64,000 nt of DNA, from positions 3,126,001 through 3,190,000 of the forward strand of contig NZ_JAUTAE010000001.1 in NCBI RefSeq assembly GCF_030818415.1, in the 5' to 3' direction. This DNA is from Sphingomonas sp. SORGH_AS_0950 (GTDB lineage Bacteria; Pseudomonadota; Alphaproteobacteria; Sphingomonadales; Sphingomonadaceae). The translations under genes were made by a program, and so were the position numbers. The notes under the pieces were generated by a model. It saw only the letters and a list, made by a program, of their open reading frames with translations. It had not been told where the DNA came from and did not search any database. Position 1 is the first letter of the stretch; each line of letters begins with the position of its first letter. Positions 27,355-36,661 of this stretch are shown here, one piece after another.

Positions 27355-28017
27355 CTACCGGCAAAAACGGGCGTTATCGTCTTCCAGATGCAGGTGATTG
27401 CGGTGCGCGGCGTTATAGTCGGGGCTGAGCACCGTGCCGAAGCGCCGACAGGCGGACGCGCGAATCGTCGTCCAGAACTGGCGGATTCGCGGATCGCTGG
27501 AATACCAGTCGTTCAACAGGGTGATCCGCCGCCCGTCCTTCAGCACGAAGCCGCCGACATCGACCGCATTGGCCAGCGCATGGCCCGATCGGCGATCCCC
27601 CATCCGCGTGGTGCCGACGATGTTGCGACAGGCATAGCTGCCCATCCCCTCGACCTTGACCAGTTGCGATCCCAATATCTGCCAGGCGGCGGGGGCCACG
27701 GCATTGCGCACCCATCCGGCAAAGGCGCGGGCATTGCCGCACCGCATCGCGGTGACGCCAGTCACGGGCACGCCGATATCGGTCAGCTGCACCGCGCCGT
27801 ACAGGCCGCAACCCGGCCCCAGTTCCTTGTCGGGCAGGCGGCGATAGGCCACGCCCTCGCGCCGCAGATCGGCCTCGCACTGCGCGGTTTCGCGCACCGG
27901 CGGGCGATAGGGCTCGGGCCGCGAGGCCGGTTGGGTGGGGCGGTCGGGGCGGCCGCATCCCGAAAGCAGAACGGCCCCGAGAATCGGGAGGGCGAGGGAA
28001 AGGGGAACGCGAACCAT
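27355..28017 (-). CDS. extensin-like lipoprotein with M15-peptidase-type motif
   Basis: A 220-residue probable lipoprotein: ALPILGAVLLSGCGRP is a lipobox with Cys near residue 21. After a Pro-rich linker the rest is the bacterial extensin-like C-terminal domain. It contains RSGHALANAVDVGGF and AHRNHLHLED, which together resemble the H-x6-D and H-x-H zinc ligands of M15 (VanY-type) peptidases, so an enzymatic role on peptidoglycan or another crosslinked peptide is possible. That role is inference. It is upstream of the LOG gene, 33 bases away. Confidence 0.82.
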   Translation of the reverse strand: MVRVPLSLALPILGAVLLSGCGRPDRPTQPASRPEPYRPPVRETAQCEADLRREGVAYRRLPDKELGPGCGLYGAVQLTDIGVPVTGVTAMRCGNARAFAGWVRNAVAPAAWQILGSQLVKVEGMGSYACRNIVGTTRMGDRRSGHALANAVDVGGFVLKDGRRITLLNDWYSSDPRIRQFWTTIRASACRRFGTVLSPDYNAAHRNHLHLEDDNARFCR

Positions 28018-28266
28018 GTATCCCCTTGTCCGCTGCCGCTGCGCTTTTGTCAGCCCCGATCCGGCGTGCAGAGCCGGGGTTGCGACATGCTCCGGCCCAT
28101 CGCCGGGCTGGCCGTGTAGCGCGGTCGCGGTGGCGTCGGGCGCCTGACGACCTCTGTCGCTGCAACCGTTTCAACATTCTCGGCGAGGGCCCCGATCGAC
28201 GCAAAATTGCGCCGTTGCGATTGTGGTTGTCATCTTCGATCGACATCGCTAGGGCCGTCGACGGGC

Positions 28267-28306
28267 CACGCGGTCCCAACGCCGCGCGTGCTCTCTGTGA
28301 GGAGAG
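28267..28306 (+). ncRNA. serC leader: two tandem hairpins before serC
   Basis: Directly before serC are two adjacent stems: CACGCG/CGCGTG (28267–28290) and CTCTC/GAGAG (28291–28306). The second stem includes the GGAG ribosome binding site six bases before the ATG. A two-hairpin serC motif upstream of serC in alphaproteobacteria is an established comparative-genomics RNA class of unknown mechanism; this arrangement fits it. Identity was judged by eye, not by a covariance model. Confidence 0.55.
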
Positions 28307-28312
28307 TCTTAA

Positions 28313-29467
28313 ATGACTGATACGACTGTCGCCGACGCCACTCTTGCGTCCGCGAAGCCCGCCACCAAACCGGCGCGCCCCTATTTCTCCAGCGGTCCCT
28401 GCGCCAAGCCTCCCGGTTGGGAAGCGGCCAAGCTCGCGACGGACAGCCTCGGCCGTTCGCATCGCTCGAAGCTGGGCAAGCAGCGGCTGCAATATTGCAT
28501 CGACCTGATGCGCGAGCTGCTCAAGCTCCCCGACACCCACCGTATCGGCATCGTCCCCGGCTCCGACACCGGCGCGTTCGAGATGGCGATGTGGACGATG
28601 CTGGGGGCGCGTCCCGTGACGACGCTGGCTTGGGAAAGCTTCGGCGAGGGCTGGGTGACCGACGCGGTCAAGCAGCTGAAGCTCGAACCCACCGTCCTGC
28701 GCGCCGATTACGGCCAGATCGCCGATCTGAACGCGGTCGACTGGTCGAACGATGTGCTCTTCACCTGGAACGGCACCACTTCGGGCGTGCGCGTGCCCAA
28801 TGGCGACTGGATCGCCGACGACCGCGAGGGCCTGTCCTTCGCCGACGCCACCAGCGCGGTGTTCGCCTATGACCTGCCCTGGGACAAGATCGATGTCGCG
28901 ACCTTCTCGTGGCAGAAGGTGCTGGGCGGCGAGGGCGCGCACGGCGTCCTGATCCTGGGCCCGCGCGCGGTCGAGCGGCTCGAAACCTACACCCCCGCTT
29001 GGCCGCTGCCCAAGGTGTTCCGCCTCGTGTCGAAGGGCAAGCTGGCCGAGGGCGTGTTCAAGGGCGAGACGATCAACACGCCGTCCATGCTCGCCGTCGA
29101 GGACGCGATCTTCGCGCTCGAATGGGGCAAGGCGCTGGGCGGTGCTGAGGCGCTGGTCAAGCGTTCGGACGCCAATGCGGCGGCGCTGAACAAGATCGTG
29201 GAAGAGCGCGACTGGCTCGGCCATCTCGCCGCCGATCCGGCGATCCGCTCGACCACCAGCGTCTGCCTGACGGTCGAGGGCGCGGACGAGGCGGTCATCA
29301 AGAAGATGGCCGCGCTGCTGGAGGCCGAAGGGGCCGCCTATGACGTGGCGGGTTACCGCGACGCGCCCGCGGGCCTGCGCATCTGGTGCGGCGCCACGGT
29401 CGAGACCGCCGATATCGAGGCGCTCGGCCCCTGGCTCGACTGGGCCTACGCGACCGCCAAGGCCTGA
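28313..29467 (+). CDS. serC: phosphoserine aminotransferase
   Basis: PLP enzyme converting 3-phosphohydroxypyruvate and glutamate to phosphoserine in serine synthesis (also used in PLP synthesis). The 384-residue protein belongs to the alphaproteobacterial branch; YFSSGPCAKPPGWEA near the N-terminus and TFSWQKVLGGEGAHGVLILG, with the PLP-binding Lys, are diagnostic. It has an N-terminal Thr/Ala-rich extension of about 20 residues. It is followed by serA, the preceding step of the pathway. Confidence 0.96.
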   Translation: MTDTTVADATLASAKPATKPARPYFSSGPCAKPPGWEAAKLATDSLGRSHRSKLGKQRLQYCIDLMRELLKLPDTHRIGIVPGSDTGAFEMAMWTMLGARPVTTLAWESFGEGWVTDAVKQLKLEPTVLRADYGQIADLNAVDWSNDVLFTWNGTTSGVRVPNGDWIADDREGLSFADATSAVFAYDLPWDKIDVATFSWQKVLGGEGAHGVLILGPRAVERLETYTPAWPLPKVFRLVSKGKLAEGVFKGETINTPSMLAVEDAIFALEWGKALGGAEALVKRSDANAAALNKIVEERDWLGHLAADPAIRSTTSVCLTVEGADEAVIKKMAALLEAEGAAYDVAGYRDAPAGLRIWCGATVETADIEALGPWLDWAYATAKA

Positions 29468-29477
29468 CCCTTCTTAG

Positions 29478-29588
29478 CCCTCTCCCCGCTGGGGAGAGGG
29501 TTGGGTGAGGGGCGGCACTAGGCTGATCCGCAAATGGATCGCCCAGCCCCAACCCCTCACCCCGACCCTCTCCCCAGCGGGGAGAGGG
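29478..29588. repeat. paired inverted repeat, family A (copy 2)
   Basis: CCCTCTCCCCGCTGGGGAG plus AGGGTTGGGTGAGGGG faces CCCCTCACCC and CCCTCTCCCCAGCGGGGAG. It fills the serC–serA gap and forms two terminal hairpins plus one long-range pairing. It could attenuate readthrough between the two genes. Confidence 0.8.
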
Positions 29589-29618
29589 AGCTATTCCCCT
29601 ATTCCCGGAGCAATCCCC

Positions 29619-31196
29619 ATGCCCAAAGTTCTCATCAGCGACAAAATGGACCCCAAGGCCGCCCAGATCTTCCGCGAGCGCGGGGTCGAGGTGGACGAGA
29701 TCACCGGCAAGACTCCGGAAGAGCTGAAGGCGATCATCGGCCAGTATGACGGCCTGGCGATCCGCAGCTCGACCAAGGTCACCAAGGAGATCCTCGAGCA
29801 CGCGACCAATTTGAAGGTCGTCGGCCGCGCCGGAATCGGCGTCGACAATGTCGACATCCCCGCCGCCAGCGCCAAGGGCGTCGTGGTGATGAACACGCCG
29901 TTCGGCAACTCGATCACCACCGCCGAACACGCCATCGCGCTGATGTTCGCGCTCGCCCGCCAGCTGCCCGAGGCCGATGCCTCGACCCAGGCCGGCAAGT
30001 GGGAGAAGAACCGCTTCATGGGCGTCGAACTCACGTCCAAGACGCTGGGCCTGATCGGCGCGGGCAATATCGGCTCGATCGTCGCCGACCGCGCGCTGGG
30101 CCTGCGGATGAAGGTCGTCGCCTTCGACCCGTTCCTGACGCCCGAGCGCGCGCTGGAAATGGGCGTCGAGAAGGTGACGCTGGACGAGCTGCTCGCCCGT
30201 GCCGACTTTATCACGCTGCACACGCCGCTGACCGACCAGACCCGCAACATCCTGTCGGCCGAGAATCTCGCCAAGACCAAGAAGGGCGTGCGGATCATCA
30301 ACTGCGCGCGTGGCGGCCTGGTCGATGAGGAGGCGCTGAAGGCCGGGCTCGATTCGGGTCATATCGCGGGCGCGGCGCTCGACGTGTTCAAGGTGGAGCC
30401 CGCCAAGGAGAGCCCGCTCTTCGGCACGCCGAACTTCATCTCGACGCCGCATCTCGGCGCGTCGACCACCGAGGCGCAGGTCAATGTCGCGATCCAGGTC
30501 GCCGAGCAGATGGCCGATTTCCTGGTGTCGGGCGGCGTCACCAACGCGCTCAACATGCCTAGCCTGTCGGCCGAGGAAGCCCCCAAGCTGAAGCCGTACA
30601 TGGCGCTCGCCGAAAAGCTGGGCGCGCTGGTCGGCCAGCTGACGACGGGCGCGATCGCGCGCATCTCGGTCCATACCGAGGGTGCGGCGGCCGACCTCAA
30701 CGCCAAGCCGATGGTCAGCGCGGTGCTGGCCGGGTTCCTGCGCAACCAGACCGACACGGTCAACATGGTCAACGCGCCGCTGCTCGCCCGCGACCGCGGT
30801 GTCGAGGTGCGTGAAGTGCGGACCGAGCGCGAGGGCGATTACCACACGCTGCTGCGGGTGTCGGTCAAGACGGCGGACGGTGAGCGCTCGGTCGCGGGCA
30901 CGCTGTTCGGCGATCAGGCCCCGCGCCTGGTCGAGCTGTTCGGCATCAAGGTCGAGGCCGATCTGGCCGGGCCGATGCTGTACGTCGTCAACGAGGACGC
31001 CCCCGGTTTCATTGGGCGTCTCGGTACCACGCTGGGCGAGGCGGGCGTCAATATCGGCACCTTCCACCTCGGCCGCCGCTCGGCGGGTGGCGAGGCGGTG
31101 CTGCTGCTCTCGGTCGACGAGGCGGTGGACACGGACCTGCTCGCCAAGGTCAAGGCGCTGCCGGGCGTGAAGACCGCGATGGGCCTGGTGTTCTGA
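29619..31196 (+). CDS. serA: D-3-phosphoglycerate dehydrogenase
   Basis: First enzyme of serine synthesis, oxidising 3-phosphoglycerate with NAD. The 525-residue protein is the long form: substrate- and NAD-binding domains (GLIGAGNIGSIVADRALGL; catalytic HLGAST), an intervening ASB domain and a C-terminal ACT domain (PGFIGRLGTTLGEAGVNIGT) that usually mediates serine feedback. The ATG at 29619 follows GGAG at eight bases. Family A repeats flank the gene on both sides. Confidence 0.97.
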   Translation: MPKVLISDKMDPKAAQIFRERGVEVDEITGKTPEELKAIIGQYDGLAIRSSTKVTKEILEHATNLKVVGRAGIGVDNVDIPAASAKGVVVMNTPFGNSITTAEHAIALMFALARQLPEADASTQAGKWEKNRFMGVELTSKTLGLIGAGNIGSIVADRALGLRMKVVAFDPFLTPERALEMGVEKVTLDELLARADFITLHTPLTDQTRNILSAENLAKTKKGVRIINCARGGLVDEEALKAGLDSGHIAGAALDVFKVEPAKESPLFGTPNFISTPHLGASTTEAQVNVAIQVAEQMADFLVSGGVTNALNMPSLSAEEAPKLKPYMALAEKLGALVGQLTTGAIARISVHTEGAAADLNAKPMVSAVLAGFLRNQTDTVNMVNAPLLARDRGVEVREVRTEREGDYHTLLRVSVKTADGERSVAGTLFGDQAPRLVELFGIKVEADLAGPMLYVVNEDAPGFIGRLGTTLGEAGVNIGTFHLGRRSAGGEAVLLLSVDEAVDTDLLAKVKALPGVKTAMGLVF

Positions 31197-31206
31197 AGCC
31201 TAAAAG

Positions 31207-31312
31207 CCCTCTCCCCCTCGGGGAGAGGGTTGGGTGAGGGGCGGGGGCTGGGCGTTGGCGTCTCGCCTGGCCCCAGCCCCTCACCCCGGCCCTCTCCCCA
31301 GTGGGGAGAGGG
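31207..31312. repeat. paired inverted repeat, family A (copy 3)
   Basis: Same architecture as the copy before serA: GGGGAGAGGGTTGGGTGAGG faces CCCCTCACCCCGGCCCTCTC, each with a terminal mini-hairpin. It lies between serA and the DUF559 gene. Confidence 0.8.
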
Positions 31313-31346
31313 AGTGATACGTTCCCCAAAACGGGGAGCTATCATA

Positions 31347-31688
31347 ATGCAGACCGATCCGGTGCTCCGCGACCGTGCCCGCGCAATGCGTCGCGCAATG
31401 ACCGAGCCCGAAAAGCGCCTTTGGCTCATTCTCCGCGACCGTCGCTTCCACGGCATCAAATTCTCGCGCCAAGTCCCGGTCGGCCCTTATATCGCCGACT
31501 TCGCCGCGCGGTCCCACAAGCTGGTCATCGAGGTTGACGGCGATACGCATAGCGACCAATCACGCGATGCCCGTCGTACGGCATGGCTGGCGCAAGCGGG
31601 ATACCAGGTGATCCGGTTTCCCAATGCGGAAGTCATGACCAACCCCGACGGCGTGGCGCACACGCTGATGAACAGGTTTACCCGATGA
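31347..31688 (+). CDS. DUF559 / very-short-patch-repair-like endonuclease domain protein
   Basis: A 113-residue protein of the DUF559 family, whose fold is that of Vsr/PD-(D/E)xK nucleases. Typical blocks are MRRAMTEPEKRLWLILRDRR, FSRQVPVGPYIADFAAR and LVIEVDGDTHSDQ, where Asp, Glu-Val-Asp and His match the catalytic-core pattern. Members spread between genomes and often sit beside repeats; cellular function is not established. It is wedged between serA and hisZ, directly after a family A repeat, and its stop overlaps the hisZ start (ATGA), so it is now co-translated with hisZ. Confidence 0.88.
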   Translation: MQTDPVLRDRARAMRRAMTEPEKRLWLILRDRRFHGIKFSRQVPVGPYIADFAARSHKLVIEVDGDTHSDQSRDARRTAWLAQAGYQVIRFPNAEVMTNPDGVAHTLMNRFTR

Positions 31689-32791
31689 CCGCGCTCCTTC
31701 CCGAAGGCTATCACGACCGTCTTCCGCCCTATGCCGATGCCGCCGCATCGGTCGAGGCGCGGGTGCTGGAGGCGGCGCGGCTGCATGGCTATGAGCGCGC
31801 CGATCCGCCGTCGATCGAGTTTGCCGAGGCGCTGGGCTCGCGGTTGAAGGCGGGGGGGCTGCATGATGCGGTTCGCTTCGTCGATCCGGTGTCGCAGCGC
31901 ACGCTCGCCATCCGGCCCGACCTGACCGCGCAGGTGGCGCGGATCGCGGCGACCCGCATGGGCCATCACCCGCGCCCGGTGCGGCTGTCCTATGCGGGCA
32001 CCGTCGTGCGCCTGCGCGGCTCCGAACTGGCGCCCGCGCGCGAGTGGCGGCAGATCGGGGCGGAGTTGATCGGGCTCGACTCGACGGCCGCTGCCACCGA
32101 AGTGGTGCGCGTCGCCGTCGAGGCGCTGGTCGCGGCGGGCACGACCGGGATTTCGATCGACTTCACGCTGCCCGATCTGGTCGACCTGCTCGCCGCCGGG
32201 CCGCTCCCGGTCGCGAGCGATCAGGTCGCGGCGTTGCGTGATCGGCTGGATGCCAAGGATGCGGGCGGTGTCGCGGCGATCGCTCCCGACTATCTGCCCC
32301 TTGTCGAGGCGGCTGGGCCGTTCACCACCGCGATGGAGCGGTTGCGCGCCTTCGACACCCAAGGCGTGCTGGCCAGCCGTCTCGACGCGCTGGAGGCGAT
32401 CGCCGCCGCATTGGGCGAGGGGGTGTCGATGACGCTCGACCCGACCGAGCGGCACGGCTTTGAATTCCAGAGCTGGCTGGGCTTCTCGCTGTTCGTCGCG
32501 GGCCCCCCGCGCGAGGTGGGACGCGGCGGCACCTATACCATCTTCCACGAGGATGGCGCCGAGGAGAAGGCGACCGGCTTCTCGCTCTATGCCGACGCCA
32601 TCGTCGCCACCGCCCCGCCGACCGAGCGGCGGCGGCTGTTCCTTCCCTTCGGCACCGCGCCTGCAACGGGGGCTTCGCTGCGTGCGCAGGGCTGGGTGAC
32701 GGTGCAGGCGCTGGAGGAGGGGGATACCCCGCAGGCGCAGCTTTGCACTCATATCCTCGACGGTGCTATCCCACGCGCCATCGCCGGTTGA
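31685..32791 (+). CDS. hisZ: ATP phosphoribosyltransferase regulatory subunit
   Basis: A 368-residue class II aminoacyl-tRNA-synthetase-like protein that partners the short HisG in the first step of histidine synthesis. Motif-like segments are VDPVSQRTLAIRPDLTAQVA, LSYAGTVVRLRGSELAPARE and REVGRGGTYTIF. It lacks the full HisRS catalytic and anticodon-binding parts, hence HisZ rather than HisS. hisG is not in the window. It overlaps the DUF559 gene by four bases and precedes purA. Confidence 0.9.
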   Translation: MTALLPEGYHDRLPPYADAAASVEARVLEAARLHGYERADPPSIEFAEALGSRLKAGGLHDAVRFVDPVSQRTLAIRPDLTAQVARIAATRMGHHPRPVRLSYAGTVVRLRGSELAPAREWRQIGAELIGLDSTAAATEVVRVAVEALVAAGTTGISIDFTLPDLVDLLAAGPLPVASDQVAALRDRLDAKDAGGVAAIAPDYLPLVEAAGPFTTAMERLRAFDTQGVLASRLDALEAIAAALGEGVSMTLDPTERHGFEFQSWLGFSLFVAGPPREVGRGGTYTIFHEDGAEEKATGFSLYADAIVATAPPTERRRLFLPFGTAPATGASLRAQGWVTVQALEEGDTPQAQLCTHILDGAIPRAIAG

Positions 32792-32904
32792 CATCGGGGG
32801 CCGCGTCCCGCTAGGCGCGCCCCGCACATCATTGGAAACCCCCCTCGCGCCGAGTCCTGTCGAAGGGCGCATGGGGTCCGTCCGGCAGGCGGAGCATAGC
32901 ATCC

Positions 32905-34194
32905 ATGGCAAATGTAGCAGTCATCGGCGCGCAATGGGGCGACGAAGGCAAGGGCAAGATCGTCGACTGGCTGGCCGAGCGCGCCGACATGGTCGTCCGC
33001 TTCCAGGGCGGGCATAATGCCGGTCACACGCTGGTCGTCGGCGAGAATGTCTACAAGCTGTCGCTGCTTCCCTCGGGCATCGTGCGCGGCACCCCCAGCG
33101 TCATCGGCAACGGCGTCGTCCTCGACCCCTGGGCGCTGAAGGCCGAGATTGAGCGGCTGGGCGAGCAGGGCGTGAAGGCCACGCCGGAGACGCTGCGCAT
33201 CGCCGACAACTGCCCGCTGATCCTCCCCATCCACCGCGACCTCGACGGTCTGCGCGAGGATGCGAGCGGCGCGGGCAAGATCGGCACCACGCGGCGCGGC
33301 ATCGGCCCGGCCTATGAGGACAAGGTCGGCCGCCGGGCGATCCGCGTCTGCGATCTGGCGCATCTGGATGACCTGGGGCCGCAGCTCGACCGGCTGTGCG
33401 CGCATCACGATGCGCTGCGCGCCGGGTTCGGCGAGCCGCCGATCGATCGCGAGCGGCTGCTGGCCGATCTACGCGAGATCGCCGATTTCGTCCTGCCCTT
33501 TGCCAAGCCGGTGTGGCGCGACCTCAACGAGGCGCGGGCGGGCGGCAAGCGCATCCTGTTCGAGGGCGCGCAGGGCGTGCTGCTCGACATCGATCACGGC
33601 ACCTATCCCTTCGTCACCTCGTCCAACACCATCGCGGGTGCGGCGGCGGGCGGTTCGGGCCTGGGGCCGTCGGGCGTCGGTTTCGTGCTGGGCATCGCCA
33701 AGGCCTATACCACCCGCGTCGGATCGGGCCCGTTCCCGACCGAGCTGGAGGACGAGACCGGCCAGCGGCTGGGCGAGCGTGGGCATGAGTTCGGCACCGT
33801 CACGGGCCGCAAGCGGCGTTGCGGCTGGTTCGACTCGGTGCTGGTGCGCCAGTCGGCGGCGGTCGGCGGCATCACCGGCATCGCGCTGACCAAGATCGAC
33901 GTGCTCGACGGGTTCGACGAGGTGAAGATCTGCGTCGGCTACAAGCTGGGCGATCAGACGCTCGATTACTACCCGACCCATGCGGCGGATCAGGCCAAGG
34001 TCGTTCCCGTCTACGAGACGATGGAAGGCTGGCAGGAATCGACCGCGGGCGCGCGCAGCTGGGCCGATCTGCCTGCCCAGGCGATCAAATATATCCGGCG
34101 GATCGAGGAACTGATCCGCTGCCCGGTGGCGCTGGTTTCGACCAGCCCGGAGCGGGAGGACACGATCCTGGTGCGCGATCCGTTTGCGGATTGA
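32905..34194 (+). CDS. purA: adenylosuccinate synthetase
   Basis: Joins IMP and aspartate with GTP in AMP synthesis. The 429-residue protein starts [20 protein letters not shown] with the GDEGKGK P-loop, and contains [26 protein letters not shown] and the [11 protein letters not shown] segment. A short 113-base spacer separates it from hisZ. An intrinsic terminator follows directly. Confidence 0.98.
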   Translation: MANVAVIGAQWGDEGKGKIVDWLAERADMVVRFQGGHNAGHTLVVGENVYKLSLLPSGIVRGTPSVIGNGVVLDPWALKAEIERLGEQGVKATPETLRIADNCPLILPIHRDLDGLREDASGAGKIGTTRRGIGPAYEDKVGRRAIRVCDLAHLDDLGPQLDRLCAHHDALRAGFGEPPIDRERLLADLREIADFVLPFAKPVWRDLNEARAGGKRILFEGAQGVLLDIDHGTYPFVTSSNTIAGAAAGGSGLGPSGVGFVLGIAKAYTTRVGSGPFPTELEDETGQRLGERGHEFGTVTGRKRRCGWFDSVLVRQSAAVGGITGIALTKIDVLDGFDEVKICVGYKLGDQTLDYYPTHAADQAKVVPVYETMEGWQESTAGARSWADLPAQAIKYIRRIEELIRCPVALVSTSPEREDTILVRDPFAD

Positions 34195-34201
34195 TCTGGA
34201 A

Positions 34202-34229
34202 GGCCCCGGCGAGAGTCGGGGCCTTTTTT
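34202..34229 (+). terminator. intrinsic terminator of purA
   Basis: GGCCCCGGC and GTCGGGGCC form a 9-bp stem around GAGA, followed by six T, seven bases after the purA stop. Confidence 0.93.
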
Positions 34230-34244
34230 GGGGCGGAGTCCCTT

Positions 34245-34327
34245 GGCCTTCGACTTCGCTCAGGCTGAACGGATGTTGTGGAAGGTCTTGTCCTCCGCTC
34301 CGTTCCGCCTGAGCGAAGTCGAAGGCC
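34245..34327. repeat. paired inverted repeat, family C (copy 1)
   Basis: GGCCTTCGACTTCGCTCAGG plus CTGAACGGA faces the near-complement ending CTGAGCGAAGTCGAAGGCC, separated by about 27 bases. Single or paired copies also lie at 39737 and 60742. No gene is present. Confidence 0.8.
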
Positions 34328-34344
34328 ACGCCCCGAACCCAAAC

Positions 34345-34378
34345 AAAAGACCCGGCCGCTCGCGCGACCGGGTCTTTT
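34345..34378. terminator. bidirectional terminator between purA and the Ser/Thr-rich gene
   Basis: AAAAGACCCGG and CCGGGTCTTTT form an 11-bp perfect stem around a GC-rich loop. On the minus strand it lies 24 bases beyond the stop of the Ser/Thr-rich protein gene and ends in TTTTG; on the plus strand it ends in TTTTCC. Confidence 0.8.
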
Positions 34379-34401
34379 CCGTAGTGACGAACCCGAAGGG
34401 G

Positions 34402-34788
34402 TTACATGCCGCCGCTGCTGCCCGGCGGGGTGGTGGTGCCGCCCGTCGTACCGCTGCCTGCCGAGCCGCTGGTGGTCGGGTCGCTGCCCAGCGTGCCACT
34501 GCCCGTGGTCGTCGACGAACCCGTGGTGTCGGGCATGGTCGAGGGGGTGTTGACCGTGCTGTCAGGCGTGGTCGTGCGGCTGCGGCTCTTGCTGCGCGTG
34601 GTCGAGCGGGTGGTGGTGCTCGGCGTCGTGCTCATCGTGTCGCCGGGCTGGCCCATGGTCTGTCCGGGCGCCTGGCCCGGCATGGTCGTCTGGCCCGACA
34701 TCGTGCCCGTCGTGCCGCCCGTGACCTGCGCCATGCCGGCGGCGGGGATCAAAAGGGCACCGGCTGCGATCATATGCATGTAACGCAT
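34402..34788 (-). CDS. secreted Ser/Thr/Gly-rich low-complexity protein
   Basis: A 128-residue protein with signal peptide MIAAGALLIPAAGMAQ and a mature part almost wholly of Thr, Ser, Gly, Pro and Met in loose repeats (for example GQTTMPGQAPGQTMGQPG). A short basic stretch (TTRSKSRSRTTT) sits in the middle. It has no recognisable domain and is predicted to be disordered. Such sequences occur as cell-envelope linkers or surface proteins; no function can be named. Codon use is dominated by GC-ending codons, which also produces an open frame on the other strand. Confidence 0.65.
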   Translation of the reverse strand: MRYMHMIAAGALLIPAAGMAQVTGGTTGTMSGQTTMPGQAPGQTMGQPGDTMSTTPSTTTRSTTRSKSRSRTTTPDSTVNTPSTMPDTTGSSTTTGSGTLGSDPTTSGSAGSGTTGGTTTPPGSSGGM

Positions 34789-34850
34789 TGATTCTCTCCT
34801 GCTTTATTCTCGTAATGGTTAACGAGGCAGGAGAACGTCCGTTCCTCTAT

Positions 34851-35918
34851 TTAACCACACTGACCGCGATGAAGCAACGCCTGATCGGCTAAAACCAGCG
34901 CGACCATCGACTCCACAACCGGAACGCCGCGAATGCCCACACAGGGATCATGACGGCCCTTGGTCGCGATCTGCGTTTCCTCGCCGGTGCGGGTGATGGT
35001 GTCGACGGGGGTCAGGATCGAGCTGGTCGGCTTGAACGCGACGCGCATCGTCACCGGCTGGCCGGTGGCGATCCCGCCCGCGATGCCGCCCGCGTGATTG
35101 GCCAGGAAGCGCGGGCCGCCATTGCCGCTGCGCATCGGGTCGGCATTTTGCTCGCCGGTCAGCGCGGCGGCGGCGAACCCGTCGCCGATCTCGAAACCCT
35201 TGACCGCATTGATGCTCATGCAGGCCGAGGCGAGTTCGCTGTCCAGCTTGGCATAGAGCGGCGCGCCCCAGCCCGCAGGCACGCCGGTCGCCTCGCACGC
35301 GACGACCGCGCCGACCGAGGAGCCCGACTTGCGCGCGCCGTCCACGATCGCTTCCCAGCGTTCCGCCGCCGCCGCATCGGGGCAGAAAAAGGGGTTGGCG
35401 TCGATCTGCGCATCGTCAAAGCCATCATAGTCGATCCGGTCGCCGCCGATCGACTCGACCCAGGCGCGGATGCGGACCTGCGGGATCACCGCCCGCGCGA
35501 CCGCGCCCGCCGCGACCCTCGCCGCCGTCTCGCGCGCCGAGGAGCGCCCGCCGCCGCGATAGTCGCGAAAGCCGTATTTCGCGTCATAGGCATAATCGGC
35601 ATGGCCGGGGCGATAGGCGAGCGCGACGTTGGAATAGTCCTTCGACCGCTGGTCGACATTCTCGATCATCAGGCTGATCGGGGTGCCGGTGGTCTTGCCC
35701 TCGAACACGCCCGACAGGATGCGGACCTGATCGGGCTCGCGCCGCTGGGTGGTGAAGCGGCTGGTGCCCGGACGGCGCTTATCGAGCCAGGGCTGGATGT
35801 CCTCTTCGGACAGCGCGATCCCCGGCGGGCACCCGTCGACCACCGCGCCCAGCGCAGGCCCATGGCTCTCGCCCCAGGTGGTGAAGCGGAACAGGCGGCC
35901 GAAACTGTTGAAACTCAC
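34851..35918 (-). CDS. aroC: chorismate synthase
   Basis: Last step of the shikimate pathway, making chorismate from EPSP with reduced FMN. The 355-residue protein has [40 protein letters not shown] and [14 protein letters not shown], the three family signatures. The start is GTG at 35918 ([20 protein letters not shown]), preceded by GGAG at eight bases and overlapping the upstream GNAT stop (GTGA), so the two genes are coupled. Confidence 0.97.
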   Translation of the reverse strand: MSFNSFGRLFRFTTWGESHGPALGAVVDGCPPGIALSEEDIQPWLDKRRPGTSRFTTQRREPDQVRILSGVFEGKTTGTPISLMIENVDQRSKDYSNVALAYRPGHADYAYDAKYGFRDYRGGGRSSARETAARVAAGAVARAVIPQVRIRAWVESIGGDRIDYDGFDDAQIDANPFFCPDAAAAERWEAIVDGARKSGSSVGAVVACEATGVPAGWGAPLYAKLDSELASACMSINAVKGFEIGDGFAAAALTGEQNADPMRSGNGGPRFLANHAGGIAGGIATGQPVTMRVAFKPTSSILTPVDTITRTGEETQIATKGRHDPCVGIRGVPVVESMVALVLADQALLHRGQCG

Positions 35919-36460
35919 GCTGCGTCTCCAAGCCGGGCGAAGGCGGGGGCATGGGCGGCGGCGCCCCGCACGCCGCAGGGGATCAGTCCGCCTTGCAGCG
36001 GCACCGCCAGGAAATAATCGCCCGCATAGGGGCTGTCGAAACCGCGCGCCACGTCCGCCGCAAAGCCGAACCGTCCGTAAAAGGCGGGATCGCCCAGCGC
36101 GAAGCACAGGACGACGCCCTCCTGCTCCAGCCGCTCGATCCCCGCAGCGACCAGCGCCTCGCCGACGCCCTGTTGCCGCCAGTCGCGCGCGACGGCGATC
36201 GGGGCGAGGGCGACCGCATTGATCGGCTTGCCGCCGATCTCGACGCTCATGCGGCTGAAGGCGATCGCGCCGACCAGCGCGTCCGTCGCCTCGTCGATCG
36301 CGACCAGCATCAGCACCATGTCGCCCTCGACGCACAGGTCGCGGACCAGTGCGGCTTCGGCGGGGGCGGGGAAGCTGGCAACCAGCAGCGCGTCGAGCGC
36401 GGCGACGTCCTGCCCCTGCGCAGGGCGGATGGTGATGGCAGCGTTGGGCTGTTCGGACAT
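35915..36460 (-). CDS. GNAT family N-acetyltransferase (YhbS-like)
   Basis: A 181-residue acetyltransferase. The fold is visible as [18 protein letters not shown] at the start, [20 protein letters not shown] as the acetyl-CoA loop, and [20 protein letters not shown] near the end, as in the YhbS branch. The acceptor is unknown. It is translationally coupled to aroC, but this seems a lineage-specific arrangement rather than a functional link. The ATG at 36460 is the second candidate in the frame and fits the family start best. Confidence 0.85.
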   Translation of the reverse strand: MSEQPNAAITIRPAQGQDVAALDALLVASFPAPAEAALVRDLCVEGDMVLMLVAIDEATDALVGAIAFSRMSVEIGGKPINAVALAPIAVARDWRQQGVGEALVAAGIERLEQEGVVLCFALGDPAFYGRFGFAADVARGFDSPYAGDYFLAVPLQGGLIPCGVRGAAAHAPAFARLGDAA

Positions 36461-36517
36461 GGGTTCGTCTTTAGCGTCGCCGGGCCACAAGGCGCGATAG
36501 ATAATGTTCGCCGCTAT

Positions 36518-36653
36518 TCCTCCCCTGGAAGGGGAGGTGGCAGGGCGCAGCCCTGACGGAGGGGTGTAGCCGGTGGAGAGGAAAGGGCTTCGCTCGCAGA
36601 GCGCGACACCCCTCCACCAGCTTCGCTGGTCCCCCTCCCCTTGCAGGGGAGGA
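36518..36653. repeat. paired inverted repeat, family B (copy 2)
   Basis: TCCTCCCCTGGAAGGGGAGG and GCAGGGCGCAGCCCTG with GGAGGGGTGT face ACACCCCTCC, CAGCTTCGCTGG and CCCCTCCCCTTGCAGGGGAG. It fills the fabI–GNAT gap and includes hairpins able to terminate the GNAT-side and fabI-side transcripts. No gene seen. Confidence 0.75.
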
Positions 36654-36661
36654 AGCGTTGA

